Below the pieces are notes generated by a model. That model was not told where the DNA came from. It searched no databases and worked only from the letters and a program-made list of their open reading frames with translations. This document shows positions 23,559 through 34,392 of a stretch of DNA of 64,000 nt, piece after piece. This stretch comes from an uncultured Acetatifactor sp. (lineage in GTDB: Bacteria > Bacillota > Clostridia > Lachnospirales > Lachnospiraceae): the NCBI GenBank assembly GCA_947630715.1, contig CANRIP010000004.1:1-64000 (forward strand), written 5' to 3'. Made by a program: the position numbers and the translations under genes. Every line of letters starts with the position of its first letter. Position 1 is the first letter of the stretch.

Positions 23559-25496
23559 ATGTCATATGATGATTATTGTAACGCTTTAAAAGCGGGACAG
23601 AAAGAATATCGCGCGCATCTGATGAAGGGGGAATATCCGTACCTTTCCGCGCTGGATGAGATTTTGTCTTTTATTGATGTGGAGTATGAGGTAAATCTGG
23701 GACTGTGCGAGATTCCCCTGGAGCTGATCGTAGGCACCAGGACAAAAGGCCGCACCAATTCCTTTGCCGCGAATTTCATGCCCCTTTTGGCAACGCACAC
23801 GGAATTTGCCATGAAATGGATCCGGTTATGCACTTCCTTACAGGAGGAAGGACTGCGGGATCCGGTGAAGGTTTATGAGTTTATGAACCGGTTTTATGTC
23901 CTGGAAGGGAATAAGAGAGTCAGCGTCCTGAAATATCTGGACGCGTACAGTCTGCCCTGTACGGTGATCCGGATTGTGCCGAAACGGACGGAAACCAAGG
24001 AAAATGAAATCTACTATGAATTTCTGGATTTTTATGAAATTACAAAGATCAACTATATTTACTTCAGCGAAAAAGGCCGGTTCAGCCAGCTATTAAGCCA
24101 GATCGGCACACCCAAGGGGGAGGCCTGGTCCGGGGACGACAGACTGGAATTCCACGATTTCTACACCTGTTTTAGAAAGGCTTATGAGGCCAGGGGAGGG
24201 AACAAGCTGCCCATTACGGTGGGGGACGCCCTGTTAGCCTATATTACCGTATTCGGATACGGGGAGTCCAAGCAAAAGACCGATTCCCAGATCAAGACGG
24301 ATCTGACCAAGGTGTGGGATGAATTTTTGGTGCTGACCGAGGAAAAATCCATCGAGCTGTCCATGGAGCCGCCGAAAAAGAGCGACGCTCCCGTCCGGCA
24401 TAAAAATCTGCTGAATCTGATTCTGCCGGACAATATCAGCAAAATCAAGATCGCTTTCTTTTATGAAAAAACCCACAGAACCTCAAGCTGGGCTTATACC
24501 CATGAGCTGGGGCGTCTGTACCTGGAAAATGTCTTCCCGGGACAGGTGGAGACGGAGGCGTATGAAAACATCGTAGCCGGGGGTAATGACCTGGAGAAGA
24601 TGGAGGAGGCGGTGGAGGACGGTTATACGCTGCTCTTTACCACCAGCCCGGTTATGATTCCCGCCAGCTTAAAGATCGCGGCCAACCACCCGGACGTCAA
24701 GATCCTGAACTGTTCGTTAAATACCTCCCACCCCACGCTTAGGACGTATTACGCCCGGATGTATGAGGCAAAGTTTCTGGCGGGGGCCATCGCCGGTTCC
24801 ATGACCACCACCAACAAAATCGGTTACATAGCCAATTACCCTATTTTCGGCATGGCGGCCAGCATTAACGCCTTCGCCCTGGGGGCGAAGATGGTAAATC
24901 CCAACGCCCGGGTCTATCTGGACTGGAGTACGTTAAAGGACAGGGGCGTGGAGATTTTCCAGGATCCGGAAATCAATTATGTGATGGATCAGGATATGGC
25001 GCTGCCGGGCAGCGCATCCCGAAATTTCGGACTGTACCGGGTCAACACGGACAAACCGGACAATTTGGCTATGACCACATGGCACTGGGGCAAGCTTTAT
25101 GAAAAGATCGTCCGCATTGTGTTAAACGGCACCTGGAAGGAGGACGATGCGGCCGCGGGCAGCAGGGCCATTAACTATTGGTGGGGCATGTCGGCCGGGG
25201 TCATAGATCTGATCTGCTCCCAGGATCTGCCGCAGAGCACGGGGCGTCTGGTGGATCTGCTGCGGAGCAATATCTGTTCGGATACGCTGATCCCGTTTTC
25301 CGGGGAACTGAAGGCCCAGGGCGGCCAGTTGGTGAGCCGGTCGGATCAGGTCATTCCGCCTGAGGAAATCATTACCATGGACTGGCTGATGGATAACGTG
25401 GAAGGCAGCATCCCCTCGCTCTCCCAACTGACGGAAGAAGCCCGGGCCGTTGCCAAGATGCAGGGCTTGGGCAAAACCCAGGAAACGGACGCGTAA
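23559..25496 (+). CDS. Cytoplasmic fusion: ParB-like domain plus BMP/PnrA-type ligand-binding domain, 645 aa
   Basis: Residues about 50-145 resemble a ParB/Srx-type nucleotide-handling domain (IPLELIVGTR, then FYVLEGNKRVSVLKYL). Residues about 300-630 are a BMP (PnrA-like) periplasmic-binding fold that in transporters binds nucleosides (KIAFFYE, HELGR, ITTS-type ligand segments, IGYIANYP). Unlike transporter BMP proteins there is no signal peptide or lipobox, and no ABC permease is nearby, so it should act inside the cell, perhaps as a nucleoside sensor. It has its own promoter next to a palindromic repeat array. A phosphoesterase gene follows after 72 bases. Function is not established. Confidence 0.8.
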   Translation: MSYDDYCNALKAGQKEYRAHLMKGEYPYLSALDEILSFIDVEYEVNLGLCEIPLELIVGTRTKGRTNSFAANFMPLLATHTEFAMKWIRLCTSLQEEGLRDPVKVYEFMNRFYVLEGNKRVSVLKYLDAYSLPCTVIRIVPKRTETKENEIYYEFLDFYEITKINYIYFSEKGRFSQLLSQIGTPKGEAWSGDDRLEFHDFYTCFRKAYEARGGNKLPITVGDALLAYITVFGYGESKQKTDSQIKTDLTKVWDEFLVLTEEKSIELSMEPPKKSDAPVRHKNLLNLILPDNISKIKIAFFYEKTHRTSSWAYTHELGRLYLENVFPGQVETEAYENIVAGGNDLEKMEEAVEDGYTLLFTTSPVMIPASLKIAANHPDVKILNCSLNTSHPTLRTYYARMYEAKFLAGAIAGSMTTTNKIGYIANYPIFGMAASINAFALGAKMVNPNARVYLDWSTLKDRGVEIFQDPEINYVMDQDMALPGSASRNFGLYRVNTDKPDNLAMTTWHWGKLYEKIVRIVLNGTWKEDDAAAGSRAINYWWGMSAGVIDLICSQDLPQSTGRLVDLLRSNICSDTLIPFSGELKAQGGQLVSRSDQVIPPEEIITMDWLMDNVEGSIPSLSQLTEEARAVAKMQGLGKTQETDA

Positions 25497-25568
25497 TACC
25501 ACAGGGGAAACGGCCGTTCAAAGGGATCTGTATTGTTTCTTACGGCATGACAGGAGAGGGGACAACCG

Positions 25569-26171
25569 ATGAAAATAATGGCGCTCGCCGATCAGGAATC
25601 CAAAGCCATGTGGGATTATTTTGATAAAAGCTATCTGGAAGGGATCGATCTGATCCTTTCCTGTGGCGATCTGAAACCCCAATACCTGTCCTTTCTGGCC
25701 ACCTTTACCCACGCTCCCGTCCTCTATGTCCACGGCAACCATGATGACCGGTATGACAACACGCCCCCGGAGGGATGTATCTGCATTGAGGACAGGATTT
25801 ATGTCCACCAGGGAGTGCGGATTCTGGGGCTGGGGGGTTCCATGCGTTACAAACCCGGCAAGAATCAGTACACCCAGGCGCAGATGAACAAACGGGTGAG
25901 AAAGCTGTGGTGGAAGCTGAAATGGCACAGGGGATTTGACATTCTGCTGACGCATTCGCCTCTGTACCAGTTCCATGACGGGGAGGATCTGCCCCACAGA
26001 GGCTTTGAGGCATTTACGGCTTTGGTGGATCGATATCAGCCGGCGTATATGGTGCATGGACATGTTCACATGAACTACGGCAGGAATTTTCCCAGGCTGT
26101 CCCAATATCATGATACGCAAGTGATCAATGCCTATGAAAAATATATCTTTGAAATCAACGACAAAACGTGA
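25569..26171 (+). CDS. Calcineurin-like metallophosphoesterase, 200 aa
   Basis: Binuclear-metal phosphoesterase fold with LSCGDL, VHGNHDD, LTHSPL and VHGHVHMN in the expected order. The first metal motif, usually D-x-H, reads ADQES (D-x-E), so metal binding or activity may be changed. Length fits small cytoplasmic members. GGAGAGGGGACAACCG lies before ATG 25569. It may be co-transcribed with the ParB-like/BMP fusion upstream and with the GH2 gene 32 bases downstream. Substrate unknown. Confidence 0.85.
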   Translation: MKIMALADQESKAMWDYFDKSYLEGIDLILSCGDLKPQYLSFLATFTHAPVLYVHGNHDDRYDNTPPEGCICIEDRIYVHQGVRILGLGGSMRYKPGKNQYTQAQMNKRVRKLWWKLKWHRGFDILLTHSPLYQFHDGEDLPHRGFEAFTALVDRYQPAYMVHGHVHMNYGRNFPRLSQYHDTQVINAYEKYIFEINDKT

Positions 26172-26203
26172 CGGGAAAAGATACATGGAAAGGGTGATCC
26201 GGT

Positions 26204-28045
26204 ATGAAACAATATCAGCAGAAAAATGTATCCGACATCAACCTGGAAGATTATCTGGGCGAGTACGAGACGCCGCAGGCCACGGCGGAACATATGCTGT
26301 TCGACTGCGGGCGCAGGAAGGAATCCTTAAACGGCCCCTGGCACTACGCCGTTGACCAGTATGACACCTGTATCCGCCAGCACTGGTTTGAAGAACGATA
26401 TCAGGATAAAAACGGTTTTACGCTGCCGGTGGATTATTCCTTTGACGAATGGCCCACTATGAACCTGCCCTGCTGCTGGAATACGGAGAAGGAAATGTTT
26501 CTGCTCTATGAGGGCAGCATGGTCTTTACCCGCACCTTCCGTTTCGAGGCTGCGGAAACGGGTTCCGCCGGGACAAAGGAGCGCGTCTTCTTAAAGATCG
26601 GCGCGGCCAATTATCTCTGCCGGGTATTTCTGAACAAGCAGTACATCGGCATGCACCGCGGCGGCTCAACGCCGGCGTATTGGGAAATCACCGGCGCGCT
26701 GCAGGCCCAGAACCGGATTCTGATCCAGGTTGACAGCACCCGCCGTCCGGAGCAGGTGCCAACGGAGAATACAGACTGGTTTAATTATGGCGGGATTTAC
26801 CGGGATATAGAACTGATCCGGGCTCCGGACACATACATCAAGCGGTTCCAGATCGCGCTGGTGCCGGACGGGACGTTCTCGAAGATCAGGGCGCGGGTGC
26901 AGTTGTCGGAGGATCGGACGGCTGGGAAACGCCCTGAAACGGAACCCCAGGAATCCTTTGCCAAACTGCGCATCCCGGAACTGGACATCTGCGAAAAGAT
27001 CCCTCTCAAGGATGGTTTCGGGGAGCTGGTCATCCCTGCTGCTCCCGAATTATGGTCGCCGGAACATCCCCGGCTTTACGACGTCTTTCTCACCTGCGGC
27101 CAGGACGCCGTCAGCGATACCGTCGGTTTCCGCGAAATCCTTGTCCGGGGACGGGACATTCTGTTAAACGGCAAACCCGTTTATCTGCGCGGCATCAGTT
27201 GTCATGAGGAAAGCGTCGCTCACGGTAAGGCCCCGACCGATGAAGAACGCTTAAAGACCATCCGCCTGGCGAAAGAATTAAACTGCAACTTCATGCGTCT
27301 GGCCCACTATCCCCACGATGAGCGCATGGCAAAGCTGGCCGACCGGGAGGGGCTTCTTCTCTGGGAAGAAATCCCGGTCTACTGGGCGATCCGTTTCACC
27401 CGGGAGGAAACCTATCAGGACGCGGAGAATCAGTTAAAGGAGCTGATCTACCGTGACTGGAACCGGGCCAGCGTGATCATCTGGTCTGTGGGAAATGAGA
27501 ACGCTGATTCCGACGAGCGTCTGGCCTTCATGAAACGCCTGGCTGACTGCGCCCACGCGGTGGATGAAACCCGTATGGTTTCCGCCGCCTGCCTGGTCAG
27601 CATGGATCGGCTGGCTATCGCCGACCGTCTGGCGGCGTATCTGGATATCATCGGGCTCAACGAGTATTTCGGGTGGTATTCCCCCGATTTCGATCAATTG
27701 CCTCAGCTCTTTGCCAACAGCGATCCCTCCAAGCCGGTGATCATCACGGAATTCGGCGCGGACGCCATGCCGGGGTACCACGGAACCATTCGGGACAAGG
27801 GCACCGAGGAATATCAGGCCTATGTCTATGAGCGGCAGGCCCAGACCCTGCGGGACATCGATTATGTGAAAGGCACAACCCCCTGGATCCTGTATGATTT
27901 CCGCTGCCCCCGGCGAACCAGCGCGATCCAGGGTTACTATAACCGCAAGGGACTGCTCTCTCCGGATCAGGCTTATCAAAAGCTTGCTTTTGACGTGCTG
28001 CGGAAATACTATCAGGAGTTAGAGATTTCGCTGTGCAGATCCTGA
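26204..28045 (+). CDS. GH2 glycosidase, probable beta-glucuronidase, 613 aa
   Basis: Domains in order: sugar-binding jelly roll (about 25-205), Ig-like (about 210-310), TIM barrel. Acid/base Glu432 in SVGNENAD and nucleophile Glu516 in IITEFGAD are in place. Near the C-terminus YYNRKGLL supplies the N-x-K pair (Asn580, Lys582) that in beta-glucuronidases grips the substrate carboxylate, so glucuronides are favoured over galactosides. No signal peptide, so cytoplasmic. Its last 34 bases overlap the end of the convergent carB gene. Size matches UidA-type enzymes. Confidence 0.88.
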   Translation: MKQYQQKNVSDINLEDYLGEYETPQATAEHMLFDCGRRKESLNGPWHYAVDQYDTCIRQHWFEERYQDKNGFTLPVDYSFDEWPTMNLPCCWNTEKEMFLLYEGSMVFTRTFRFEAAETGSAGTKERVFLKIGAANYLCRVFLNKQYIGMHRGGSTPAYWEITGALQAQNRILIQVDSTRRPEQVPTENTDWFNYGGIYRDIELIRAPDTYIKRFQIALVPDGTFSKIRARVQLSEDRTAGKRPETEPQESFAKLRIPELDICEKIPLKDGFGELVIPAAPELWSPEHPRLYDVFLTCGQDAVSDTVGFREILVRGRDILLNGKPVYLRGISCHEESVAHGKAPTDEERLKTIRLAKELNCNFMRLAHYPHDERMAKLADREGLLLWEEIPVYWAIRFTREETYQDAENQLKELIYRDWNRASVIIWSVGNENADSDERLAFMKRLADCAHAVDETRMVSAACLVSMDRLAIADRLAAYLDIIGLNEYFGWYSPDFDQLPQLFANSDPSKPVIITEFGADAMPGYHGTIRDKGTEEYQAYVYERQAQTLRDIDYVKGTTPWILYDFRCPRRTSAIQGYYNRKGLLSPDQAYQKLAFDVLRKYYQELEISLCRS

Positions 28046-31000
28046 AGGGATTTTACCTCACTGTCCCCGTGCTCCTTTACATATCGGATTCCGCTGGCGG
28101 TGGCTTTGGCGGCGGCGATGGTGGTCATATAGGGAATCCTGGCCTTGATGGCCGCCTTGCGCAGATAGCTGTCGTCATGGACGCTTTCCTTGCCTACCGG
28201 TGAGTTTACAATCAGATCAATCTTGCCGTTGGTGATCAGATCCAGAATATTGGGCCGCCCCTCATACAGCTTGTTTCCCTTTTCAGCGGGAATTCCGGCT
28301 CCGGTAATCTGTTGATAGGTATTTCCGGTGGCGACGATATGGAAACCGCATTCATGGAATTGTCTGGCCGTTTCCACCACTTCCTCCCGATCCTTGCGGT
28401 TTACGGAGATCAGCACCGTGCCCGTCAGGGGCAGCTTGGACTGGGTGGCCTCCTGCGCCTTGTAAAAGGCTTCGCCGTAAGAGCGGGCAAGCCCTAGAAC
28501 TTCGCCGGTGGAACGCATTTCCGGGCCCAGAATGGGATCCACCTCCGGGAACATATGGAACGGGAAGACGGCTTCCTTGACGCCGTAGTAGGGAATTTCC
28601 TGTTCTTGTAATCCGGGGACCGGGGAAGGCTTTCCCGTCAGCTCCGCGGTAATGACTTCCGTGGCGATAGGCACCATGCGGATATTGCAGACCTTGGATA
28701 CCAGCGGGACGGTGCGGGACGCCCGGGGATTTGCCTCCAGCACATAAACCTTGCCGTTTTCAATGGCGTACTGCATGTTCATCAGTCCCTTTACATGCAT
28801 TTCTTCCGCGATTCTGCGGGTATAATCCTTGATGGTTTCCACATTTTCCGGAGAAATATGCACGGAGGGAATGATGCAGGCGGAATCGCCGGAGTGGATG
28901 CCCGCCAGCTCGATATGTTCCATCACCGCGGGAACAAAAGCGTGGGTTCCGTCGCTGATGGCGTCCGCTTCGCACTCCGTGGCGTGGTTCAGGAACCGGT
29001 CGATCAGGATGGGCCGGTCAGGCGTTACGCCCACGGCTGCCTGCATATATTCGGTCATGCTCTCATCGTCATAAACTACCTCCATGCCCCGGCCGCCCAG
29101 AACGTAAGAGGGCCGCACCATCACAGGGTACCCGATTCCTGCGGCAATCTTTAAGGCTTCCTCCACGTTGGATGCCATTCCGGATTCCGGCATGGGGATG
29201 TGGAGTTTTTCCATCATGGCGCGGAACTGATCCCTGTCCTCCGCCAGATCAATGACGGAAGGAGAAGTCCCAAGGATCCTGACGCCGTTCTTTTCCAGAT
29301 CTGCCGCCAGGTTCAAGGGGGTCTGTCCGCCGAACTGAGCGATCACGCCCAGAGGTTTTTCCTTCTGATAGATACTCAGCACATCTTCCAGGGTAAGAGG
29401 CTCAAAATACAGCTTGTCGGAAGTGTCGTAATCCGTGGAAACAGTCTCCGGGTTGCAGTTGACGATAATGGTTTCAAAGCCCAGCTTTTTCAGTGCCAGG
29501 GAGGCGTGGACGCAGCAGTAGTCGAACTCGATGCCCTGCCCGATCCGGTTGGGGCCGCCGCCCAGAATCATGATCTTGGGCTTTTGGCTGTTCACAGGAT
29601 TTTTGTCCGGGGCGTTGTAGGTGGAGTAATAGTAAGCGCTGTCCTGGGTGCCGCTTACATGTACGCCCTCCCAGGCTTCCTCCACGCCCAGGGCAAGCCT
29701 TTTGTTCCGGATTTTTGCCTCCGGGATCTCAAGGATCCGGCTCAGGTATTTGTCGGAAAAGCCGTCCTTTTTCGCGGCGGTCAAAAGGGCGTCGGGAGGG
29801 AGCGCCCCCCGGTACCGGATCAGTTCTTCTTCCTCCTGGACAAGTTCCTTCATCTGCTGGATGAACCAGCTTTTCACATGGGTGACGGAGTGGATTTCCT
29901 CCACATCGGCCCCCTTGCGGAGAGCCTCGTACATGATAAAGTGACGCTCGCTGGAAGGCGTGATCAAAAGGGACAGTAGCTGCTCTTTGGTCAGGGAATC
30001 ATAATTTTTGGCGTGGCCCAGACCATACCGGCCCGTCTCCAGAGAGCGGATGGCCTTCTGGAAGGCCTCCTTATAGGTTTTGCCGATGCTCATGACCTCT
30101 CCCACGGCGCGCATCTGGGTACCCAGCTTGTCCTCCACGCCCTTAAATTTTTCAAAGGCCCAGCGGGCAAATTTGATCACCACATAATCCCCGTCCGGCG
30201 TATACCGGTCCAGAGTGCCGTATTTGCCGCAGGGAATATCCTTTAAGGTAAGGCCGGAGGCCAGCATGGCGGAAACCAAAGCGATGGGGAATCCTGTCGC
30301 CTTGGAGGCCAGAGCGGAGGAACGGGAGGTGCGGGGGTTGATCTCGATCACCACGATCCGGTCGGTTTTGGGGTCATGGGCGAACTGCACATTGGTGCCG
30401 CCTATGACCTGTACGGATTCCACAATCTTGTAAGCCTGCTCCTGAAGACGTTTCTGGGTTTCCTGGGAAATGGTCAGCATGGGGGCGCTGCAAAAGGAAT
30501 CTCCGGTGTGGACGCCCATGGGGTCGATGTTTTCAATAAAGCACACCGTGATCATGTGGTTGTCCGCGTCCCGCACCACTTCCAGCTCCAGCTCCTCCCA
30601 GCCCAGGACGGATTCCTCCACCAGCACCTGTCCCACCAGGCTGGCCTGAAGTCCTCTGGCGCAGACGGTTTTTAATTCCTCCCGGTTGTAAACCAGACCG
30701 CTGCCGGCTCCGCCCATGGTATACGCGGGCCGTAACACCACCGGATATCCCAGCTCGTCCGCGATGGAAAGCGCTTCCTCCACGCTGTAAGCCACCTGGC
30801 TGCGGGCCACCTCGATGCCAAGCGCGTTCATGGCGTTCTTAAACTCGATCCTGTCCTCGCCCCGTTCGATGGCGTCCACCTGTACGCCGATCACCTTCAC
30901 CTGATATTTGTCCAGAATACCGGCCTTGTTTAACTCGGCGCACAGATTCAGCCCGGATTGTCCGCCCAGGTTGGGTAAAAGCGCGTCCGGCCGTTCCTTT

Positions 31001-31236
31001 GCTATGATCTGTTCCAGTCTGTGTACGTTTAACGGCTCGATATAGGTCACATCCGCAATCTCCGGGTCGGTCATGATGGTGGCGGGGTTGGAATTGACCA
31101 GCACGATTTCGTAGCCCAGTCTGCGCAGAGCCTTACAGGCCTGTGTGCCGGAATAATCAAATTCGCAGGCCTGTCCGATGACGATGGGGCCGGAACCGAT
31201 GATCAGCACCTTGTGAATATCTGTTCTTTTTGGCAT
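28012..31236 (-). CDS. carB: Carbamoyl-phosphate synthase large subunit, 1074 aa
   Basis: Uses ammonia from CarA, bicarbonate and two ATP to make carbamoyl phosphate for arginine and pyrimidine synthesis. Two homologous ATP-grasp halves are evident ([24 protein letters not shown] near the start; [18 protein letters not shown] near residue 555), with a C-terminal MGS-like regulatory domain (about 935-1074). ATG 31236 has AGGAGG 8 bases upstream; the open frame extends 50 codons further, but the promoter lies inside that stretch. carA is not adjacent. The 3' end overlaps the GH2 gene by 34 bases. Confidence 0.97.
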   Translation of the reverse strand: MPKRTDIHKVLIIGSGPIVIGQACEFDYSGTQACKALRRLGYEIVLVNSNPATIMTDPEIADVTYIEPLNVHRLEQIIAKERPDALLPNLGGQSGLNLCAELNKAGILDKYQVKVIGVQVDAIERGEDRIEFKNAMNALGIEVARSQVAYSVEEALSIADELGYPVVLRPAYTMGGAGSGLVYNREELKTVCARGLQASLVGQVLVEESVLGWEELELEVVRDADNHMITVCFIENIDPMGVHTGDSFCSAPMLTISQETQKRLQEQAYKIVESVQVIGGTNVQFAHDPKTDRIVVIEINPRTSRSSALASKATGFPIALVSAMLASGLTLKDIPCGKYGTLDRYTPDGDYVVIKFARWAFEKFKGVEDKLGTQMRAVGEVMSIGKTYKEAFQKAIRSLETGRYGLGHAKNYDSLTKEQLLSLLITPSSERHFIMYEALRKGADVEEIHSVTHVKSWFIQQMKELVQEEEELIRYRGALPPDALLTAAKKDGFSDKYLSRILEIPEAKIRNKRLALGVEEAWEGVHVSGTQDSAYYYSTYNAPDKNPVNSQKPKIMILGGGPNRIGQGIEFDYCCVHASLALKKLGFETIIVNCNPETVSTDYDTSDKLYFEPLTLEDVLSIYQKEKPLGVIAQFGGQTPLNLAADLEKNGVRILGTSPSVIDLAEDRDQFRAMMEKLHIPMPESGMASNVEEALKIAAGIGYPVMVRPSYVLGGRGMEVVYDDESMTEYMQAAVGVTPDRPILIDRFLNHATECEADAISDGTHAFVPAVMEHIELAGIHSGDSACIIPSVHISPENVETIKDYTRRIAEEMHVKGLMNMQYAIENGKVYVLEANPRASRTVPLVSKVCNIRMVPIATEVITAELTGKPSPVPGLQEQEIPYYGVKEAVFPFHMFPEVDPILGPEMRSTGEVLGLARSYGEAFYKAQEATQSKLPLTGTVLISVNRKDREEVVETARQFHECGFHIVATGNTYQQITGAGIPAEKGNKLYEGRPNILDLITNGKIDLIVNSPVGKESVHDDSYLRKAAIKARIPYMTTIAAAKATASGIRYVKEHGDSEVKSLQDLHSEISNS

Positions 31237-31284
31237 TCGCGTATCCTCCTGATGTTGTTTCAGCGTCCCTTTTGCTTTTCTATT

Positions 31285-31312
31285 ATTATATAGGAAATCA
31301 GGAAAATCACAA
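31285..31312 (-). promoter_or_regulatory. carB promoter
   Basis: Minus-strand TTGTGA (31307-31312), 16-base spacer and a perfect TATAAT (31285-31290). The leader is about 45 bases, too short for a PyrR attenuator, and none is visible. Confidence 0.65.
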
Positions 31313-31375
31313 GAACCTTTGCAAATTTTATGCGCGATTCCCGATGGAAGGGAAACAGATAACCGGCTCAGCCTA

Positions 31376-31403
31376 TTGACTTTCAAAATATCTATGATAA
31401 AAT
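31376..31403 (+). promoter_or_regulatory. Promoter of the acyltransferase gene
   Basis: TTGACT (31376-31381), 16-base spacer, TAAAAT (31398-31403), about 55 bases before ATG 31464. Divergent from the carB promoter. Confidence 0.6.
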
Positions 31404-31463
31404 GAAACAGTAATTTCCGAAAAGAAAAGATTTGTTAGCATACGCACGGAAAGGGAAACGGGA

Positions 31464-32588
31464 ATGTTACGACAGGCATCATCGGCAGGGAGCGCTACCG
31501 AACCGGGCGATTTTTACAACCGTCGTTTTGACAGCATACAGGCGATGCGGGGCGTCTGCGCCGTGTTTGTTATTTTGGCGCATATCCGTTTTGTGACCAG
31601 CGGCGGTTCCGCGGTGAATCGTTTTTTCTATATCAGCGGCGGTTTAGCGGTGAATATTTTTCTCTGTATCAGCGGTTTTGTGATCATGTTTTCCACGCAC
31701 CGGGATTCCTCCCATTTTCTCATGAAACGTCTGATTCGTCTTTTGCCGCTCTATGATCTGATGACCCTGGGGACGTATGTCGTCATGCTTTTGTTTCCAA
31801 AGCTGTTTGAGCAGTCCCGTCCGAATCCTGTCTTTCTGATCAAAAGTCTGCTGTTTCTTCCCTTTGATATCGGCGGGGGAGCTGTCCAGCCGCTGTTACG
31901 GGTGGGCTGGACGATTAACTGTGAAATCTTTTTTTATCTGGTCTTCTGGCTATCCATGAAAATCAGCCGCCGTTTCCGGGGCCTGATCTGCAGCCTTATT
32001 CTGTTGGGCGTAATAGCGCTTGCCCAGGTGGTTCCAAATCCTTCCGTGGAGCTTTCCTTTTGGGGTTCCGTGGAGATGGTGGATTTTGTGCTGGGGATTT
32101 TGTGTTATTACGGAGCAAAGGGAATCTACCGTCTGTATGCGGCGGGCAGGCTTCCCGGATTCTGTTCGGCGCTGGGTTTTCTTTTGTCGCTCTTAGGGTT
32201 CTTTTGTCTGTTTTCCCTGGAGTATCGTTGCAACCTGGCCGGATGGATGAGGGATCTGCTGTTCGGAAGCCTGGCCGCACTGGTGGTTCTATCCGTCTTT
32301 ACCGCCGGATTGACCTTAAAGGCGCCCCGCCTTTTCACACGATTGGGAGACATCAGCTATTCCACTTATCTGATTCACTATTGCCCGGTTATGTTTTTCG
32401 ACCGGTATGTCTTTGACTTTAGCGTCTGCAATCCCCGTTCCCTGTTGGGAGCGCTGGTTGTGATCCTGCTCAGCGTTCTGCTTGCCTGGGCGGCATGGGA
32501 GATTCTGGAACGACGTTTCTCCTCCTGGCTTCGCCGCAGACTTTTGGGAGACTCCAAAGAAGGATACGGGAAACCGCCTATCGGGTAA
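31464..32588 (+). CDS. Membrane acyltransferase 3 family (OafA-like), 374 aa
   Basis: Integral membrane protein with about ten hydrophobic segments. The family opening (FDSIQAMRGVCAVFVILAHI, with the R-x(~10)-H pair) is at residues 22-41, followed by FYISGGLAVNIFLCISGFVI. Such enzymes O-acylate surface polysaccharides or peptidoglycan. GGAAAGGGAAACGGGA precedes the ATG. The 3' end overlaps the convergent GH43 gene by 11 bases. The acceptor glycan is unknown; no polysaccharide cluster is adjacent. Confidence 0.88.
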   Translation: MLRQASSAGSATEPGDFYNRRFDSIQAMRGVCAVFVILAHIRFVTSGGSAVNRFFYISGGLAVNIFLCISGFVIMFSTHRDSSHFLMKRLIRLLPLYDLMTLGTYVVMLLFPKLFEQSRPNPVFLIKSLLFLPFDIGGGAVQPLLRVGWTINCEIFFYLVFWLSMKISRRFRGLICSLILLGVIALAQVVPNPSVELSFWGSVEMVDFVLGILCYYGAKGIYRLYAAGRLPGFCSALGFLLSLLGFFCLFSLEYRCNLAGWMRDLLFGSLAALVVLSVFTAGLTLKAPRLFTRLGDISYSTYLIHYCPVMFFDRYVFDFSVCNPRSLLGALVVILLSVLLAWAAWEILERRFSSWLRRRLLGDSKEGYGKPPIG

Positions 32589-34221
32589 ACTGCCAGGAAT
32601 CCATTTCGTAGCCGTCACCGTAAAAGATCAGGTAAAGATCGTGGACTCCTGTGATACTGCCGGTGAGGGCAGCGCTGTATTCCTGAAAATCCGAGGCAGC
32701 GCCGTCGATGGGAAGATAGCCTAGGATATCCCCAAAGGGTTTGTCGGCGCGTATCTGGACAACGCCGGTATTTCCCTCCGGATTTTTCACCCATGCCTTC
32801 CAGACGGAGGGCGCGTCTTCTCCGAAATCCACGCCTTTTACCAGAACGAAATCTCCCGTATCGATTCCCGAAAGCGCCATGCTGCCGGAGCCGCAGCGTC
32901 TGCTTTCCTCATCCGCGAGAACGCATTCCACTCCCCCTGTCACAGCCAGATTCGCAGCCCGGTTGATTTCGTAGGGATCCACATAGCTTAGCTGTTCCCT
33001 CCCGGAGAGAGTCTGAGGGATCTTGCCGATGGAGCCGTCCTCCTGCATGGTGAAGGAATCCACATGGGTGCAGCGGTAGCCGTGCTCCACCCCCATCTCC
33101 TTTTCCAGCACCCTGGTGTGATAGGTAATGTACCAGTTTCCCCGGAAGGAAAAGACGCAGTGATGGTTGTTTCCGTACAGCCCGAAATATTTTCCGGGAT
33201 TTTCCAGAATCGTCTCTTTGAAGGTGAAGGGGCCCATGGGGCTGTCGCTTTCCAGGCATACGATTTCCCCGTTGTGGAATCCGTATCTGGCGGTTCCCTC
33301 CTCGTCCACCTGCCAGTTGGAGCAGTAGGTGTAATAGTATTTTCCGCCCGCCTTGTGGATGCCGGAATCTTCAAACAGGTAAGGCGCGTCGATGGCAACG
33401 GGATCGCCCGCCAGGCTGATCATGTCGTCCCCAAGCGGCGCCACTCTTGCGGTGCCGGGATTCGCCGTTTTGCCCTCGGGAACGCCTCCTCCGAAATAAA
33501 GGTATGCTTTCCCGTCGTCGTCGATCAGGACCGCCGGGTCAAACAGCCACAAAACGTCGCTGCAGTTGGGCGTGTCTCTGGTGACCAGTCCCTTTCCCAG
33601 AGGATCCGTGAAGGGGCCGGTGGGGCTGTCTGCGGTCAGAACGCCGATCCCGCCTCCCGCGTCCGCAAAATAGAGAAAGAATTTTGGCTTTCCGTCGATT
33701 TCCTTCCAGGCCGCGGCAGGAGCCCAGGAATTGCGCGCCCACACGGCGGCTCCCGAAGGAGACGCAGCCTGTATGGACCCGTGGTCCGTAAAGTTGACCA
33801 TATCCGAAGTGGAAACCACGTTGATACTGCATATTTTGCCGTAGGTATTCTCTGTAATATTCCCCGCCTCATCGTATTCAAAGGCGTCCGCGGTCATGTA
33901 AAAATAGACCCTGTCCCCGTACACCATGGCGTAGGGGTCCGCTCCGAACCGCTGGGTCATGATCGGGTTGCTGTTGTAGATGGGCTTGTAACTTTTGGTC
34001 AGGCTGATCCCTTCAAAGAGGGCGTCATACTCATGGTTCGGCTGATTTTGGTTGTCACTCATGTTTGTTGTTTCCTCCGTTTCCCTGGATGTTTCCGTTT
34101 CTGTCTGCCGCTGCGCCGAGGGCTCCTGCTGCTTGGCCGAAGGCTCCTGCCCGCAGGCGCATAGGTTCGCCCCGCAGACGAGATATAACAGGCACAGTGT
34201 TACCAGCGTTCTTTTTTGCAT
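32578..34221 (-). CDS. GH43 lipoprotein with C-terminal CBM6-like domain, 547 aa
   Basis: Extracellular, membrane-anchored hydrolase for arabinan, xylan or related side chains. Signal peptide with a lipobox-like LCAC (Cys23), then a Gln/Glu/Thr-rich linker to about residue 65, a five-bladed GH43 propeller (catalytic base Asp95 in FGADPYAM, later LFDPAVLIDDDGKAYLYFGG and LFEDSGIHK), and a C-terminal beta-sandwich of CBM6 type (about 410-547). ATG 34221 is favoured because AAGGAG lies 10 bases upstream. Convergent with the acyltransferase gene, divergent from the GH3 pair. It is the only clearly exported glycosidase of the set. Confidence 0.9.
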   Translation of the reverse strand: MQKRTLVTLCLLYLVCGANLCACGQEPSAKQQEPSAQRQTETETSRETEETTNMSDNQNQPNHEYDALFEGISLTKSYKPIYNSNPIMTQRFGADPYAMVYGDRVYFYMTADAFEYDEAGNITENTYGKICSINVVSTSDMVNFTDHGSIQAASPSGAAVWARNSWAPAAAWKEIDGKPKFFLYFADAGGGIGVLTADSPTGPFTDPLGKGLVTRDTPNCSDVLWLFDPAVLIDDDGKAYLYFGGGVPEGKTANPGTARVAPLGDDMISLAGDPVAIDAPYLFEDSGIHKAGGKYYYTYCSNWQVDEEGTARYGFHNGEIVCLESDSPMGPFTFKETILENPGKYFGLYGNNHHCVFSFRGNWYITYHTRVLEKEMGVEHGYRCTHVDSFTMQEDGSIGKIPQTLSGREQLSYVDPYEINRAANLAVTGGVECVLADEESRRCGSGSMALSGIDTGDFVLVKGVDFGEDAPSVWKAWVKNPEGNTGVVQIRADKPFGDILGYLPIDGAASDFQEYSAALTGSITGVHDLYLIFYGDGYEMDSWQFTR

Positions 34222-34363
34222 GGGCCGGCGCTCCTTTCCGCTTCGGGCCTGCAAGACCCGGACGATAGGTTTACGATAACACAGGCGAAAGAAAGAATCC
34301 CTTCATTTTATGCCTGATTATCATCAGTTCTTGCGGTTTTGCCCGGGAATGTGGGGAATTGGA

Positions 34364-34392
34364 TTGAAAGCGGATTCCCGGCATGTTATAAT
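34364..34392 (+). promoter_or_regulatory. Promoter of the tandem GH3 genes, with a structured leader
   Basis: TTGAAA (34364-34369), 17-base spacer, perfect TATAAT (34387-34392). The leader to ATG 34602 is about 200 bases and begins with a hairpin (GGCCCGTT, 34408-34415, against AACGGGGCC, 34433-34441). No riboswitch is recognised. The whole gap 34222-34601 has no gene. Confidence 0.75.
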
